DNA of 64,000 bases from Strigamia acuminata (GCA_949358305.1 OX442314.1:41486581-41550580); one strand, 5' to 3'. Shown: positions 10,665 to 20,894, counted from the first letter of the stretch. Translations and numbers: made by a program. The notes: a model not told the origin generated them from the sequence alone.

Positions 10665-10985
10665 TTATAGTGTGAAAACACCATCTATCATATGTTTGAT
10701 GACTGTGTTGCAAGTCGGGCATTTGATGGGTCCTCCTGCCACCCACCTGTTGTATTCGTCGTAATGCCAACCTTTTTCCAGCACGCTTGTGCATGGCTCG
10801 CAGCAATGCACGTGCTTGAATGGAAGGAAAAGGACACTTGGACGTATGTCCTGGCACACAACGCACACAGGCTCATTCGAAGCCCGACCACGTCCGCTTT
10901 CACGCCTGCGTCCTCGTCCCAGCTGCGGAACCGTCGCGTCTGGATTTGCCAAAGCTGGTGGCGGTGTTATTGGACGCCGTGTCAT
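10665..10985 (-). CDS. Small RING-finger protein
   Basis: A 106-residue ORF starts at the ATG at 10985; an in-frame stop lies a few codons upstream. After a Pro/Arg-rich N-terminus it has 'CVVCQDIRPSVLFLPFKHVH' with 'CCEPC' and ends 'CPTCNTVIKHMIDGVFTL'. This is a C3HC4-type RING with the Cys/His spacing seen in IAP and MIB E3 ubiquitin ligases, and like those it sits at the extreme C-terminus. It would be expected to recruit a ubiquitin-conjugating enzyme. The frame is intact. It directly abuts a YqaJ-element fragment (from about 11005), so it may be the last exon of a longer gene or carried by a mobile element. Confidence 0.65.
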   Translation of the reverse strand: MTRRPITPPPALANPDATVPQLGRGRRRESGRGRASNEPVCVVCQDIRPSVLFLPFKHVHCCEPCTSVLEKGWHYDEYNRWVAGGPIKCPTCNTVIKHMIDGVFTL

Positions 10986-11002
10986 CGAACGTGGACGGGG
11001 AA

Positions 11003-11105
11003 TTGGACATCAAGCGTGATGCAGCAGCCGTTGTGTGCCGTTTTAGGGCCATGTTCGTAGCCCAATTGGTAATAATTGGGAAAAATACTCATAGGTCGAT
11101 TTTCT
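11003..11105 (-). pseudogene. YqaJ nuclease C-terminal fragment
   Basis: About 100 bp ('CATCAAGCGTGATGCAGCAG' onwards) match 5225-5320 of the YqaJ copy, covering the 'YYQLGYE' helix region. The rest of the gene is absent, so this is a small relic fused next to the RING ORF. The match begins at the same sequence as the fragment's edge in copy 1, hinting at a repeated breakpoint. Confidence 0.75.
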
Positions 11106-11469
11106 GTTTTGTCGTGAATTGAATAAGAAGAAAACGTTTTGTTGAACTTAAAATGTCCGCTTTATTCGCCTCAGCCTTGACAATGATGCGCAAGGTAGCG
11201 GCAAGCGAATGCAAGTTTTACTCGCAAAAATTACAATAAAACACAAAAATGTCAAAAATCATGAGAATTTCCATTTCCATTTCCATTTTTGGTCACCGGA
11301 GGAAGTGATTTTACTTTCTCAGGGTCATCGTGATCACGACCAATGTGACCTGGCAAGTTACATCGATAACACAATCTTGTTCTGATCAACCTCTTAATTC
11401 TCGTAACAAATTTTTCAGCATCTTCGCTGATGTTATACAATGTTATGAGGTTGATGGCAATATTTGTGA

Positions 11470-12059
11470 TGTTAGCTTTTTGTCGCCCATTTATGATCAA
11501 CCCATTTGCATTTAGGACATTTCCAATCTTCAGCAGCCCTAATAGCATTAATTCTATCCTTATCAGACACTCCTAAACAACTAAAGTGATACCAATCATC
11601 ACAAAAGCTGCATTCAACATGATGTCTACCATCATCATGTTTTTTGAAAAAACAGAATGTTTTACCTTTTAATGGACGTTTTATAAGGTTTGATTGATTG
11701 GTTAGTTCATTGGCTATTGCTTTTCTACTTCTTTATGGAAGATTTCTTTGTTTGCAACATGGGTTGGTTAAAGATGGAATTTTGACAGGTGAAGATTGGA
11801 CAGGTGTTAGAACAATCTCACTGTCATCAAATAGTTTTTTAATATTCCTTTTCCGCTTAATATATAGCTGATGGCAAAATAATTTTTTATTTCGACATTT
11901 AAGCCTGAGAAGAATATCACCCCAAAAACAATTTTCATTAGTAAATTGTTTAAAAATTAGATTATTATGATTTTCAGCCTTAGTTTTAATTTCAGATTTT
12001 ATGGCACATAATAAGTCTTGATCAGAGATATCTTTTGGTTGTTTACATTTAAAAACCAT
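11470..12059 (-). pseudogene. PHD-finger protein remnant, copy 1
   Basis: A minus-strand frame (11733-12059) reads 'LFCHQLYIKRKRNIKKLFDD' and 'SSPVKIPSLTN'. After a frame change the PHD finger follows at about 11480-11645: 'HHVECSFCDDWYHFSCLG' then 'EDWKCPKCKW'. The CxxC, WYHFxC and CxxC elements fit a PHD zinc finger, which usually reads histone tails. A second copy with the same 'SPVKI' lead-in and finger lies at 51440-51876. Both lie just 3' of Ty1/copia pol fragments on the same strand. A separate small frame at 11252-11548 holds a CCHC-like knuckle 'CYRCNLPGHIGRDH', which suggests gag material next to it. Confidence 0.65.
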
Positions 12060-12600
12060 GTTATTTTTAATTCATCGTATTTTTTAGATATTTCAGCACC
12101 CTCAGAAGTGCTTTGTTCTGCATTTCTTTGAGACAATTCACCCAATGTAAAACTGATGTCTGGTCTTGTATGTGTTGCTAAGAACATCAATTTTTCCATT
12201 AATTCTTGATATTTAGTTTGATCACACTCTTTACTCTTTTCATTTTCATCTAATTTCTGGTTGATGTCACTGGGTGACTTAGCAGGGTTACAATCTTCTA
12301 TTTTGTAATGTAACAATAAATCCTTCACATAGTTTCTTGGTGGATTTTAATTTCTCCCTTTATCTGTTCAACTTCAATTCCCAAATCGATGTTGCTTTAC
12401 CCAATGATGTTATTTCAATCTCCTCTCTAATTCTTCTGAAATATATTTCTTCAAATTCATCACTGCTGGGCACTGTTAGCATATCATCAACATGAATGCC
12501 AACACACAAGAAATTGTGTTCTTGTAGTAGATAATATAGGCATGGGTCATCCTTGCACAGGTTAAAACTCCACTTGATCATTATCTCATCTAATTTTTCT
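12060..12600 (-). pseudogene. Ty1/copia reverse transcriptase / RNase H fragment
   Basis: Frame 12360-12581 reads 'DDPCLYY' and 'LCVGIHVDDMLTV', the DPCLY and VDD blocks of copia RT. Frame 11999-12328 follows with 'YKIEDCNPAKSP' and 'YQELMEKLMFLATHTRPDIS', the copia block leading to RNase H. A frame change separates them near 12340. The RT N-terminal part is missing here, but a copia RT N-terminal fragment exists at 52440-52762. It is non-functional. Confidence 0.8.
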
Positions 12601-12833
12601 TTCCAACATCATCCAGATTGTTTTAACCGTCGCTGATTTCCGTTTTAGCTTGTAGTCTGCCTATCTCTCGCTTGATTAGGCGATGGAACTCAGCTCTACG
12701 TAGAGCTTGCGGTCCTTCCAATTCGCGCTCCACGATCAGCTGGCGTATCGGCTCGCTCGGGAGATCGGTGTAGCAAGGTCTGCCTCGCAAGAGCTCGTAG
12801 GCGTTCTAAGATGCCAAGTAGAAGCAAGGTTGG
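12601..12833 (-). pseudogene. Gypsy-associated coding remnant
   Basis: The minus strand stays open for about 60 codons, with 'YELLRGRPCYTDLPSEPIRQ' and 'RRAEFHRLIKREIGRLQAK'. It lies just 3' of the Cys-rich ORF and ends near the copia fragment. 'YELLRGR' resembles the end of a gypsy integrase, but this is a weak match. Confidence 0.35.
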
Positions 12834-13990
12834 TCAGAGAAGGCGTGGAGGGATGTGTTCCTTCCAAAGTGCAGTAAGAGGCATGTGTATGCCTTGCAGG
12901 CGGGACACCGCCTCGTCCCACACGTCGCACCGCACGTGGAAGCATGGGTGTAGCAGGTCATCGTTCAAAACTTGCTGGCGGGCGTCGCGGATCGATTGGA
13001 CATTTGCAGAATAATCTTCGAATTCATGGGCCGTCGTGGTTATAATCATGCTTTGCTCGTAAAGAAATCGGGCTACTACTCGTATCGCCTGTCTGGCCCG
13101 TTGCATCCAATCGGCTACGCAGGTTGGTTTTCCGATTCCCCATTCCAGCGTCACTGTTTGCGCGGATCTACGTGCGTTTTCGATGGCCAGCGGTGGGTTG
13201 GGTAACGGGCTCATCGGTATCGGCGGATCGATTGTCACTTCTGCGATCGAGGTTTGCGGGTTGGGAGGTTGTTCCATCCAACGCCGCGGAGGAGCATTGT
13301 CTCGAAGATCTGCCTCGAATTGTAGCGTTGCTGCTTCCAAGTTGGTGGTTATGACGTTTGTCAGTTCGTGTGCGCGTCGGGCTAATTCGAAAGGAGATTC
13401 ATCATGAGAGTGGCCGGTGGGGTTGGTAATCTTATGACATGTGACACAGGTGTCCCACTTCCTCTTGCCGTCGGCTAGGGCGCCAGTAATGGTGGCGTTG
13501 CGAAGTCCCTGTCTCCAGGCCTTGGTTCGGGGAACAAAACCGTTCCCGGAACAGTTGAGACATAGCAGGGAATGCATCCCTCCACAAGCCCCAGCCATCC
13601 ATCCGCATACGGCGCACATGGGACAGGTCTGGTTTCTAGTCGTGTCGTGTCGCGTGACCTGGTGAGCGATTCCCATTGCCACGTCTTCTTGGCATCGCTG
13701 CCTTCGCTTCTGTACGGCCCGCAATTGTTCGAGTGTAGGTCGAGTACTGGCGGGAGTTCTTGGCGCGAAGGTGACATGACGGGTAATGGAAGCGAGTGGA
13801 TCGGCCTGTGGTTCACGATAATCGGTTGAAGGCGCAGCGCTGGCGTTGTTGAACGTGGTGGTGCAATAGCGATACGTGCAAATTTTCGGTTTATTTGCTT
13901 GGATGCAGTGAGGTAAGAAACGCACCAATTGTCCGTCCACACGTGCACTTTCTCCAATCCAATGATATAAATTCGGAATTTTTCCATCAG
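12834..13990 (-). CDS. Cys-rich ORF next to a gypsy gag, possible retroelement accessory protein
   Basis: This is the main part of a 439-residue open frame (12834-14153). The centre holds a Cys-rich block: 'CPMCAVCGWMAGACGG', then 'LLCLNCSGNGF', then 'CVTCHK', i.e. CxxC pairs with a Gly-x-Gly tail like the DnaJ-type Cys-rich motif. The C-terminus is helical and ends 'WKEHIPPRLL'. The intact gypsy element at 39-50 kb has a third ORF with the same general plan (CPxC ... C-x-N-C-x-G). I infer that this is the equivalent ORF of another gypsy lineage, though homology is not proven. In another frame at 13880-14010 the DNA reads 'ECLALHWTLMEKFRIYIIG' plus 'VWTDN', like gypsy RNase H. That may be the older meaning of this DNA, so the N-terminal part of the ORF is doubtful. 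Confidence 0.5.
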
Positions 13991-14640
13991 TGTCCAATGT
14001 AATGCAAGGCACTCGAGCTAGTTGGAATGCATCTGCTGTGTTTCTGGTCGTTGATTTTATGCACTGGCGTGGCCGATGCATTCTGCGTCGCAATTGTTGA
14101 AAACTCGTTCGACGAGATTTTCGCCGAGGCAGCGAACGCAACCGCATCATCAAAAGTCAAATCTGTTTTTAAAGTGAGCGCCTGCTGCAGCTGTTCGTTT
14201 TGCAAACCGCACAAGAAACGAGTTCGCAATTCAGTGGATTTGTTTTCAAATTCGCAGTCTTTGGCCAGTTCCTGCGAGGCTAGGGTCACCGTTTCACTTG
14301 GTTGACGATCGCGTTGATGGAAACGCCGAATTTCGCCTAAAACGAGCGGCTTCGGGCGGGCATTCTTCTGCATAAGTGCCACCAAATCCGCGTGCTTAAC
14401 TTCTGCCGGTTTCTTTGTCGCCGTTAACGTGACCAGATGTTTAAAGGTTGGTATGCCGACATACGACAGTAGCGTGTGTACCTTTTCTTGATCGTCCTCG
14501 ATTTTATTGCATGCGAAGATACTGGTCATTCGCATACAATACAGCTCCCAATTGTCTGCTGGGTCGTATTCAGTAGTTTTTATAAAAATAAAAATAAAAA
14601 AACATAAAAGCATAAAAACATCAATATCGTGAGTGCAAAC
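13990..14640 (-). pseudogene. Ty3/gypsy Gag (capsid) fragment
   Basis: The frame carries 'DNWELYCMRMTSIFACNKI', a 'LLSYVGIPTFKHL' block, 'KNARPKPLVLGEIRRFHQRD' and 'TELRTRFLCGLQNEQLQQAL'. These follow the order and spacing of the capsid region of Mag-like gypsy Gag proteins. The N-terminus before the 'TTEYDPADNW' region reads into a low-complexity stretch and is not credible. The C-terminal nucleocapsid is missing: the frame passes at about 14040 into RNase H-like and Cys-rich sequence, so an internal deletion has joined gag to the 3' part of the element. Confidence 0.7.
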
Positions 14641-15305
14641 AATAATGCACGAGCATACGGCACACAGTGATTGCGAACAATAACACGTGAACACATGACA
14701 CACGTTTATGGAAAATAAATGAAGAATTGTGTTGATTTCTGTTTATTTTTTGAAATTTGGTATGACAGTCATTTTAATGATTTGTAATAGAATTTTGTTT
14801 GAAGAAAATGGATGAAACAAAACAACTTAAATCAAATCAGGAATGAAATAATCAAAAGCTTTTGCTTGTGGAATGGCATGTAGTAATATTGATGGAATTG
14901 ATGAAGTTGATGGATTCTGCTTGCATTCTGACTTAACATGAACATAAAATGCTGCAAAAAATAAATAAATAAATAAATAATTAATAATAAAATAATAAAA
15001 TAACAACAAACTCCCAAATCCAAAGCCAAAAAAAAAAGAAGAATGGAAAAAAGGATCCAAGACCATTTTTTTAAGGAAATAGCAATGTTGCACACCTAAA
15101 AAGAAAGTAATTTCAAGTAAAATTTAATTTAATACTGTAATTACTATAAAAAATCGAACCTTGCTTATGATTGTAGCACCAGCCACCTCTGGGGGTGACT
15201 TAATTTGAATAACGATGTCAGTCATTAGAAAGGGAAGCGAGAAAATGAGTGAGAACAAACACTCACACGAAATACGATACTGCATTTGGATGTTAGTTGT
15301 GGATT
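14641..15305. other. AT-rich stretch without a gene
   Basis: The stretch holds A/T runs and short ATTT/AAAT repeats (near 14580 and 14960). It is probably the leader between the candidate LTR at 15331 and the gag fragment. Small open frames at 14830-15095 are low-complexity and not supported. Confidence 0.5.
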
Positions 15306-15324
15306 TCAATCTTCCGCGTCGCCA
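15306..15324 (-). promoter_or_regulatory. Candidate primer-binding site
   Basis: The minus strand reads TGGCGACGCGGAAGATTG just inside the candidate LTR edge. A start of TGG a few bases from an LTR end is what a tRNA-primed binding site looks like; the matching tRNA was not identified. Confidence 0.4.
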
Positions 15325-15330
15325 ATTTAG

Positions 15331-15717
15331 TGTGTACTACTAAAAATGTAATTTGTGGTCAATAAAGTTGACAGTCATTACGGTATCTAAATTATAAAGT
15401 GGTTTATTTCGGGTGGTTTTTGCATAGGTTGTCAAATGCAGACACTAGTTCTCAGTTCAAATTTTAGAGATCCAAAGTCCTAGTAACAATTGTTCAATTT
15501 GAAGTTTTGTGAAATTTCAATATCGCAGCTAGAGTTGAAAGAACACACACGCACACACAGTCTAAAGTTGTACTACTGCTTTATTTCACTGGAGGGTCTT
15601 TTAATATATTTACAACAAGCACTCCTATAAAGCTTTTTACTTACTGTTGGGTGGCGCTCCCCGTGCATGCGCGTAGCGCGAATGTAGGGCAAAAGCCACA
15701 ATAAAACCACAGCAACA
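15331..15717 (-). repeat. Candidate LTR of the decayed gypsy element
   Basis: The block begins TGTGTACTAC and ends AGCAACA, so it has TG...CA ends on either strand. It has the primer-site-like sequence beside it and a gypsy gag fragment 0.7 kb downstream on the minus strand. It contains a polyadenylation-like AATAAA. No partner LTR was found in the window, so this is a tentative call. Confidence 0.4.
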
Positions 15718-15949
15718 GGACTAAAATTCTGTTTATTTCATAATTGGAAAACTGATGTTACATTTATTTTCATTTTTTTAAATCGATTTTTATAGATTTT
15801 TATAATTTTTATGATTTTAAAAAAATAAAATAAAATATTAAAATCATTATTTTTCTATTTTTGGGTGTATTTCATATTACTGACCACTGATGGTATAAAT
15901 TCTAAATTAAAAAAAATAAAGGAATAAACAAATTAACAAATAAACACTA

Positions 15950-16480
15950 GAATTGCAGCCGTTGCCGATCATCGGTCGGTGCGACGTGTCTAGCGAAACG
16001 TCCGAGCGCACTTTCTCCGCATTGTTGAAGGAATTCGCGATGGAAAATGTCGAAAACGACCCGAACTGCTTCACTCAGACGGAAAATACCGAAGAGAGAG
16101 ACGAAATCGCGTCCGAGAAGCCACAAAACGTTTACAACGACCTGAACTGGATCGCTCGGACGGACGGAGTGTCGAATAAAACAGTGTACGTTCACAAAAT
16201 CACCGGAAATATAACTTACTCGCCACCGGCGGTGCCGAGCGTCGAAGAAAATGTTGCGGATCGTTGTTTGTAGTTTGCGTCCAAGATTTATTTGGGCTCG
16301 GCGGCGACGGCGTTTAATTCTCGCGGGACGACTGAAACAACTCCAAGCCGAGGTGGACATTTTAGGCGAGGACGATTTGGTCAATGTGAAACGCATTTCG
16401 CTCAAGCCGTCAATGGATTTGACGATGTGCAAGGTTCAACAGAGTCAAACCCAACAGGTGGATACAATTAAAGATGGAGG
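15950..16480 (+). pseudogene. Unrecognised coding-like stretch
   Basis: The plus strand is open from 15953 to 16273 ('ERTFSALLKEFAMENVENDP', 'VYVHKITGNITYSPP'), with GC content above its surroundings and coding-like character. A second frame (16251-16480) continues with a basic helix 'LILAGRLKQLQAEVDILGED'. The change of frame at 16260 suggests a broken gene or an unrecognised intron. I cannot name the family. Confidence 0.35.
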
Positions 16481-16496
16481 CACATTCAGAACTGTT

Positions 16497-16775
16497 TCAG
16501 AACTGTTTCAACTCCTCATTCTCTCGAGTCAATGCAGCTTCAAGTGCCTTTCTCTGATCTTCGACTTGTAGTCTTTCCAACTGAATTTGACGATTTTCAG
16601 TTTCCATTCTTTCATTCTCCCTCTCAAGAAGCAAGTTCCTGCCTTGAATAGTGTAATTGATGTCAGCTTGCTGTTGAGACTGCTCATCTTGCCTTTTCTT
16701 CATGCTGGCTCTAATAGCTCTTTCTTCTTCCAAAAGAGTTTGAAGAAATTTATCTCGTCGCCTAGATTCAGCCAT
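16497..16775 (-). CDS. Coiled-coil C-terminal fragment (Myb/SANT-type partner protein?)
   Basis: The 92-residue frame is almost all Glu/Arg/Gln/Leu helix ('LLERENERMETENRQIQLER') and ends at 16497. Such tails are typical of Myb/SANT-like proteins that accompany Harbinger transposons, but no DNA-binding domain is seen upstream. It may be the last exon of a gene. Confidence 0.35.
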   Translation of the reverse strand: MAESRRRDKFLQTLLEEERAIRASMKKRQDEQSQQQADINYTIQGRNLLLERENERMETENRQIQLERLQVEDQRKALEAALTRENEELKQF

Positions 16776-16907
16776 CTCTTCGCTTTGTTCCCTTGTAGGA
16801 TTTCTCCAGCAAGATTCAAATCTAGCAATTCTGGGCTCTATCTACCCATAATAATGTGACATATTTTGAAATTGCATTTTTTTTTTACAATTAAATTTAA
16901 TTTACAC

Positions 16908-17345
16908 TAGCTGCATTCAAAAATTAAAATAACAATTTTAGTCTAAGTTTATTTTAAGTTTTAACATGGGTTTAAAAAAGAAATGATGTCATTTTTGGTT
17001 TAAAATTGAAGTAAAACACAAAATATTTTAGTTTTTGAATGCAGTTAGTACTAAATTGCAATTATTACCTAAAAATTACAAATTTTTAAGGCAACAATTG
17101 CATTTCCCCTGTTAAAATTGCTTTTTAGAGGCAAAAATTGCGAGATTTAGGCAAAAATTGCTATTTCTAGGCAAAAAAATTGCATTTTTTTCAGAAAAAG
17201 GACATTTTAAACTTAAAAGATTACATTTTTTGGGTAAAAAAACTATTTTAGAACCTAAAACCTGCATTTATTTGATAAAAAGCAAATTTTTTCAGCCAAA
17301 AATAGCTTTTTTCAACATAAAAAGGTTTTTTTTTAAAAAAAAAAA
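16908..17345. repeat. Dispersed AT-rich repeat, copy 1 (copy 2 at 37050-37660)
   Basis: The opening 'TGCATTCAAAAATTAA' and 'AAGTTTTAACATGGGTTTAAA' are shared with 37054-37125. Both are followed by a degenerate series of roughly 20-bp units built on 'GGCAAAAATTGC'. No coding is seen here. Confidence 0.7.
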
Positions 17346-17699
17346 TATTCGGTTATTCAGCCTTTTTGGTATTCGGTGCAACCCTATTTAAGAGTCCAAC
17401 ACATTGTTATTTTTGTTGCAAGCCAACTATCTATCTTGTACTCCGTATCATTTTTAATGCGTTTCTGTAAAATGATGAAAGTGAATTGAGTTTGGAAGAC
17501 AGTCAAAAAGCAGTCATGCTTAGATGAAGCAGGGAAAAAACCCAGAACTATATCGCCATCTAGTGGCCTAAAAACTAACTAACACAATAATAAAACACTC
17601 CAATTTTCTTTTCTTTTCTTTTTTTTTTCATAAAACATTAGATAGAAAATAAAATTTTTACTAAAAAAATAAAAAAAAATAAAATTAATTGCCATTGAA

Positions 17700-18365
17700 G
17701 GCAGCTTTTATTACAATTATTTTACAAATTTTGATTTCAATTTCGCTTTTTTCATTAAAATTTCACTTTTACCCATCAAAATTTTACATTTTTTTTAATC
17801 AAAATTTCATTTTTTCCAATGAAATTTTAACTTTTTCATCAAAATTTCACATTTTTCCATCAAAATTTCACATTTTTCCATCAAAATTTCACATTTTTCC
17901 ATCAAAATTTCACATTTTTCCATCGAAATTTTACATTTTTTTATTAAAATTTCAATTTTTTCAACGAAATTTCACTTTTACCCATCGAAATTTCACTTTT
18001 ATCCATCGAAATTTCACTTTTACCCATCGAAATTTGACATTTTTTCATCAAAATTTCATTTTTTCCAATAAAATTTTAACTTTTTCATCAAAATTTCACA
18101 TTTTTTCATCGAAATTTCACATTTTTCCATCAAAATTTCATTTTTTCCAATGAAATTTTAACTTTTTCATCAAAATTTCACATTTTTCCATCGAAATTTT
18201 ACATTTTTTCATCATAATTTCATTTTTTCCAATGAAATTTTAACTTTTTCATCAAAATTTCACATTTTTCCACCAAAATTTCACATTTTTCCACCAAAAT
18301 TTCACATTTTTCCATCGAAATTTCACATTTTTCCATCGAAATTCTTCTTTTCCCCATTGAAACTT
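17700..18365. repeat. 21-bp degenerate minisatellite
   Basis: About 30 units of 'CATTTTTCCATCAAAATTTCA' (21 bp) run in tandem. They stay open as a 154-residue frame only because 21 is a multiple of three; that frame is not a gene. The array lies just upstream of exon 1 of the Rep-like gene. A different array follows that gene at 26255. A (TA)n run sits at 18418-18436. The bases between 17346 and 17700 hold no gene. Confidence 0.85.
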
Positions 18366-18742
18366 TACTTTTTTGAGTAAAAAGAGTGCTAAAAACAAAA
18401 TAGTTACAAATCGCTATATATATATATATATATATAAATACCAATAAACTAATCTAAAATATCCTTTCTCTTTTTCTCCTTTGTAAAAAATCGCCCATAG
18501 GACAAAAAGCATGGACAACACTAATACAATCAACAACCCACAAAAGGAAATAACGCCGGTACACCGGGGTCGACCGAAACTGAGCACCGTAGTGCAAGTG
18601 CCACCGGCAAATCCGCCGCAGTTTCAGGTGCGACAAAAGCTTTCGAATGAAAATCACATCTAACCCCATCTATCTCATCCAAACAGATGCAGTCACGGTT
18701 TGCACAACTAGTGCCGCTTAGAATGGCTCCGCCTGCACCCAA

Positions 18743-18751
18743 ATTAATAAA
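18743..18751. repeat. 9-bp target-site duplication of the MULE (left copy)
   Basis: ATTAATAAA here is identical to 24692-24700. Both lie exactly nine bases outside the outermost palindrome, and together they account for the split of exon 2 of the Rep-like gene. Confidence 0.85.
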
Positions 18752-19095
18752 GGCTGAGGCTATTTCCCCACACGTGTGGGGAAATAACATGTAGCTTATT
18801 TCCCCACACGTGTGGGGAAATAGTCAGTCCTCTCTGGCCAGGCTGTTTCCCCACACGTGTGGGGAAATAACATGTACCTTATTTCCCCACACGTGCGGGG
18901 AAATAGTCAGCCCTCACTGGGCCAACTATTTCCCCACACAATCTGATTATGTACGGCGTGGGGAAATAACATGTAACTTATTTCCCCACACGTGCGAGGA
19001 AATAGTCAGCCCTCACTGGGCCGACTATTTCCCCACACAATCTGATTACGTACGGTGTGGGGAAATAGTCGGTTATTTCCCCATACAATATGATT
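18752..19095. repeat. MULE left terminal region: array of palindromic units
   Basis: At least seven TTTCCCC/GGGGAAA palindromes are present. The first two (18761-18786 and 18797-18822) are perfect 26-bp palindromes centred on CACACGTGTG; later ones have changed or longer centres such as 'CACAATCTGATTATGTACGG'. Spacers read 'GTCAGCCCTCACTGGGCC' and 'ACATGTA'. The central CACGTG could also bind bHLH proteins. No coding. Confidence 0.9.
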
Positions 19096-19188
19096 ACACT
19101 GTTTTGCCGAATACCGAATATTCGGCCCATCACTACTGATTACATAATATATGTATGAGGTAAAAATGGCTAGTTAAAAAATACAAAT

Positions 19189-20697
19189 TCAAATATTTAT
19201 TGGTACTGGATTACATGTGTAACAAATAAAATCTCCACTCTTTAAATCATTAACAAAATCCACATCCTTATAATCATACTGAACTAAACAATCACGATGA
19301 AACCACTCACTGCACTTGCTGCATCTTATCATGCCTCTCACCTTCTTTGTTCTGCAGAAGCAATAGACTCTATCATAAGATATTTTCTTGTTTGCTTTTA
19401 ATCCGGAAATGTTATCGGATGGAAAACTTTCAAATCGCGTATTATGCTGCGAAAAAGAGTCCAACAAATGTTTTCTTAGCGCAAGGTGATGAGGGCTGAA
19501 ATTGCTGGGATTCTTATTATCACAGAGAAACAGAGCATTCGCAATTGCAAATAACCCACAATCATGTGAATTTTTTTGCTTTGTACAACTTTGTACCTGT
19601 ACATTCAATTTCAATGAGACATTACATAACCGAACTAAACTACTAACAACAGAAATGTTTTCATCCTGTACATCACTCAGAAGTGAATCATACACATTTA
19701 CAACAATAGAACTTTTCCCAATTTTGCCGGAAACAACATTCCAATGGTTATTATTCACGTGACAAATCTGAACAAAATAATCTGAACACGGACTGAATGT
19801 TGGTAAACGGCTAGCACCAAAACTTACTGATTGTAGCCCTTGAATAGAAGGATAATCTCTTTGCATCATACCCATAGCTGCATCAATAATACTACCATCG
19901 AGAAAAGCAATGCCTCTTAAAATCGATAAATGCTTCATGTTTAGCGAAATCGAACATACTTCAACCCATTCTATATTTTCTTCTGCATCATCACTAAAAA
20001 ATTTCAATTTCTTAGTTCGTAAGCACGGCTTAGATGAAACTCTCTTCTTGCCAATTACTGATGTCACGATACCTTTTGGACGGCCACGAACACAAACCAA
20101 TCTGGGAAAATGCGCGACAATTTTATCCTGAAAATCAATTTTTTCACTTAACTCATCGCCCGTTATTTCACGTTTTACCCCAATCGACTCCGTTATTTCA
20201 CGTTTATCATCACTCGACTCCGTTATTTCACGTTTTACCCCAATCGACTCCGTTATTTCACGTTTTACCCCAATCGACTCCGTTATTTCACGTTTATCAT
20301 CACTCGACTCCGTTATTTCACGTTTTACCCCAATCGACTCCGTTATTTCACGTTTATCATCACTCGACTCCTCTTCCATTGTCTCAATCTGATTGTCAAA
20401 AGTATTACAATTCGTTTCGCTCCCGATCTCGACCAAAGTAAACTTTTTCTTTTCGCAAACAAACTCGCCAAAGTTTTCTAATAATTCAAATACTTCAAGA
20501 AACTCTTTGGTTCCGGAAGTCTTTAACGCCTCAGTAATTGTATTCATAACTACCTGCAATCTCAAATACTTTTCACGCTCAGTTAAAGAATTTGTCGTTG
20601 TCGAATTAATCGTCACTTTCTTGGATCCATCTACAGCTCCCGGACAAAAGTCCTGCAACAGAGCAATTTTTTCACTAACTTTGCACTTTGATGGCAT
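19189..20697 (-). CDS. ULP1-like (C48) cysteine protease with C-terminal PHD finger, part of the MULE polyprotein
   Basis: The 502-residue frame ends at 19189. The first 21 or so residues, including the ATG, come from the Tc1 inverted repeat; MULE-derived sequence starts at the Val of 'VDGSKK'. Residues 111-180 are seven 10-residue units alternating 'SSDDKREITE' and 'SIGVKREITE'. The protease domain (about 265-410) has His318 in 'NNNHWNVV', Asp337 in 'VYDSLL' and Cys380 in 'QKNSHDCGLFAIANAL', the triad order of ULP1/SENP peptidases that cut SUMO or ubiquitin-like proteins. Residues 446-495 form a PHD finger ('CFCRTKKVRGMIRCSKCSEW', then 'HRDC' and 'CYTC'). All catalytic residues are present. 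Before the Tc1 insertion it was in frame with the transposase upstream, so it was probably the C-terminal part of one polyprotein. Confidence 0.85.
   Translation of the reverse strand: MPSKCKVSEKIALLQDFCPGAVDGSKKVTINSTTTNSLTEREKYLRLQVVMNTITEALKTSGTKEFLEVFELLENFGEFVCEKKKFTLVEIGSETNCNTFDNQIETMEEESSDDKREITESIGVKREITESSDDKREITESIGVKREITESIGVKREITESSDDKREITESIGVKREITGDELSEKIDFQDKIVAHFPRLVCVRGRPKGIVTSVIGKKRVSSKPCLRTKKLKFFSDDAEENIEWVEVCSISLNMKHLSILRGIAFLDGSIIDAAMGMMQRDYPSIQGLQSVSFGASRLPTFSPCSDYFVQICHVNNNHWNVVSGKIGKSSIVVNVYDSLLSDVQDENISVVSSLVRLCNVSLKLNVQVQSCTKQKNSHDCGLFAIANALFLCDNKNPSNFSPHHLALRKHLLDSFSQHNTRFESFPSDNISGLKANKKISYDRVYCFCRTKKVRGMIRCSKCSEWFHRDCLVQYDYKDVDFVNDLKSGDFICYTCNPVPINI
20158..20367 (-). 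repeat. 30-bp coding minisatellite in the ULP1 ORF
   Basis: Seven 30-bp units encode the alternating DDKREITES and IGVKREITES peptides. The frame is kept throughout. The ITES core is also the core of the separate repeat in the transposase N-terminus. Confidence 0.9.
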
Positions 20698-20887
20698 CTA
20701 GCATAAAAACCATGACAGCTAGAGCAATAACGCTTTAAAAATTGAAAAGCCCTTTCTTTTTAGACTAGAATTGTTTTATAACATCAACTGAAAACATCTT
20801 TATTCAGTACGAAATAAACAAAAATAAAAATTATACTAGAGACAAAAGTCTTGCAACACAACAAAATTGGTACAAAAGTCCTGCAAC
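20634..20887. repeat. Tc1 left inverted repeat (254 bp)
   Basis: Reverse complement of 22055-22308 with few mismatches. Outer and inner direct-repeat motifs lie near 20643, 20852 and 20873. It also supplies the ATG that opens the ULP1 ORF on the minus strand. Confidence 0.95.
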
Positions 20888-20894
20888 TTTCTTC

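Noticed and set aside
15947-16432. 161-codon minus-strand frame
   Set aside because: Antisense to a plus-strand frame with more protein-like composition; no domain seen.
17689-18153. 154-codon frame in the 21-bp array
   Set aside because: Low-complexity by-product of a 21-bp repeat.
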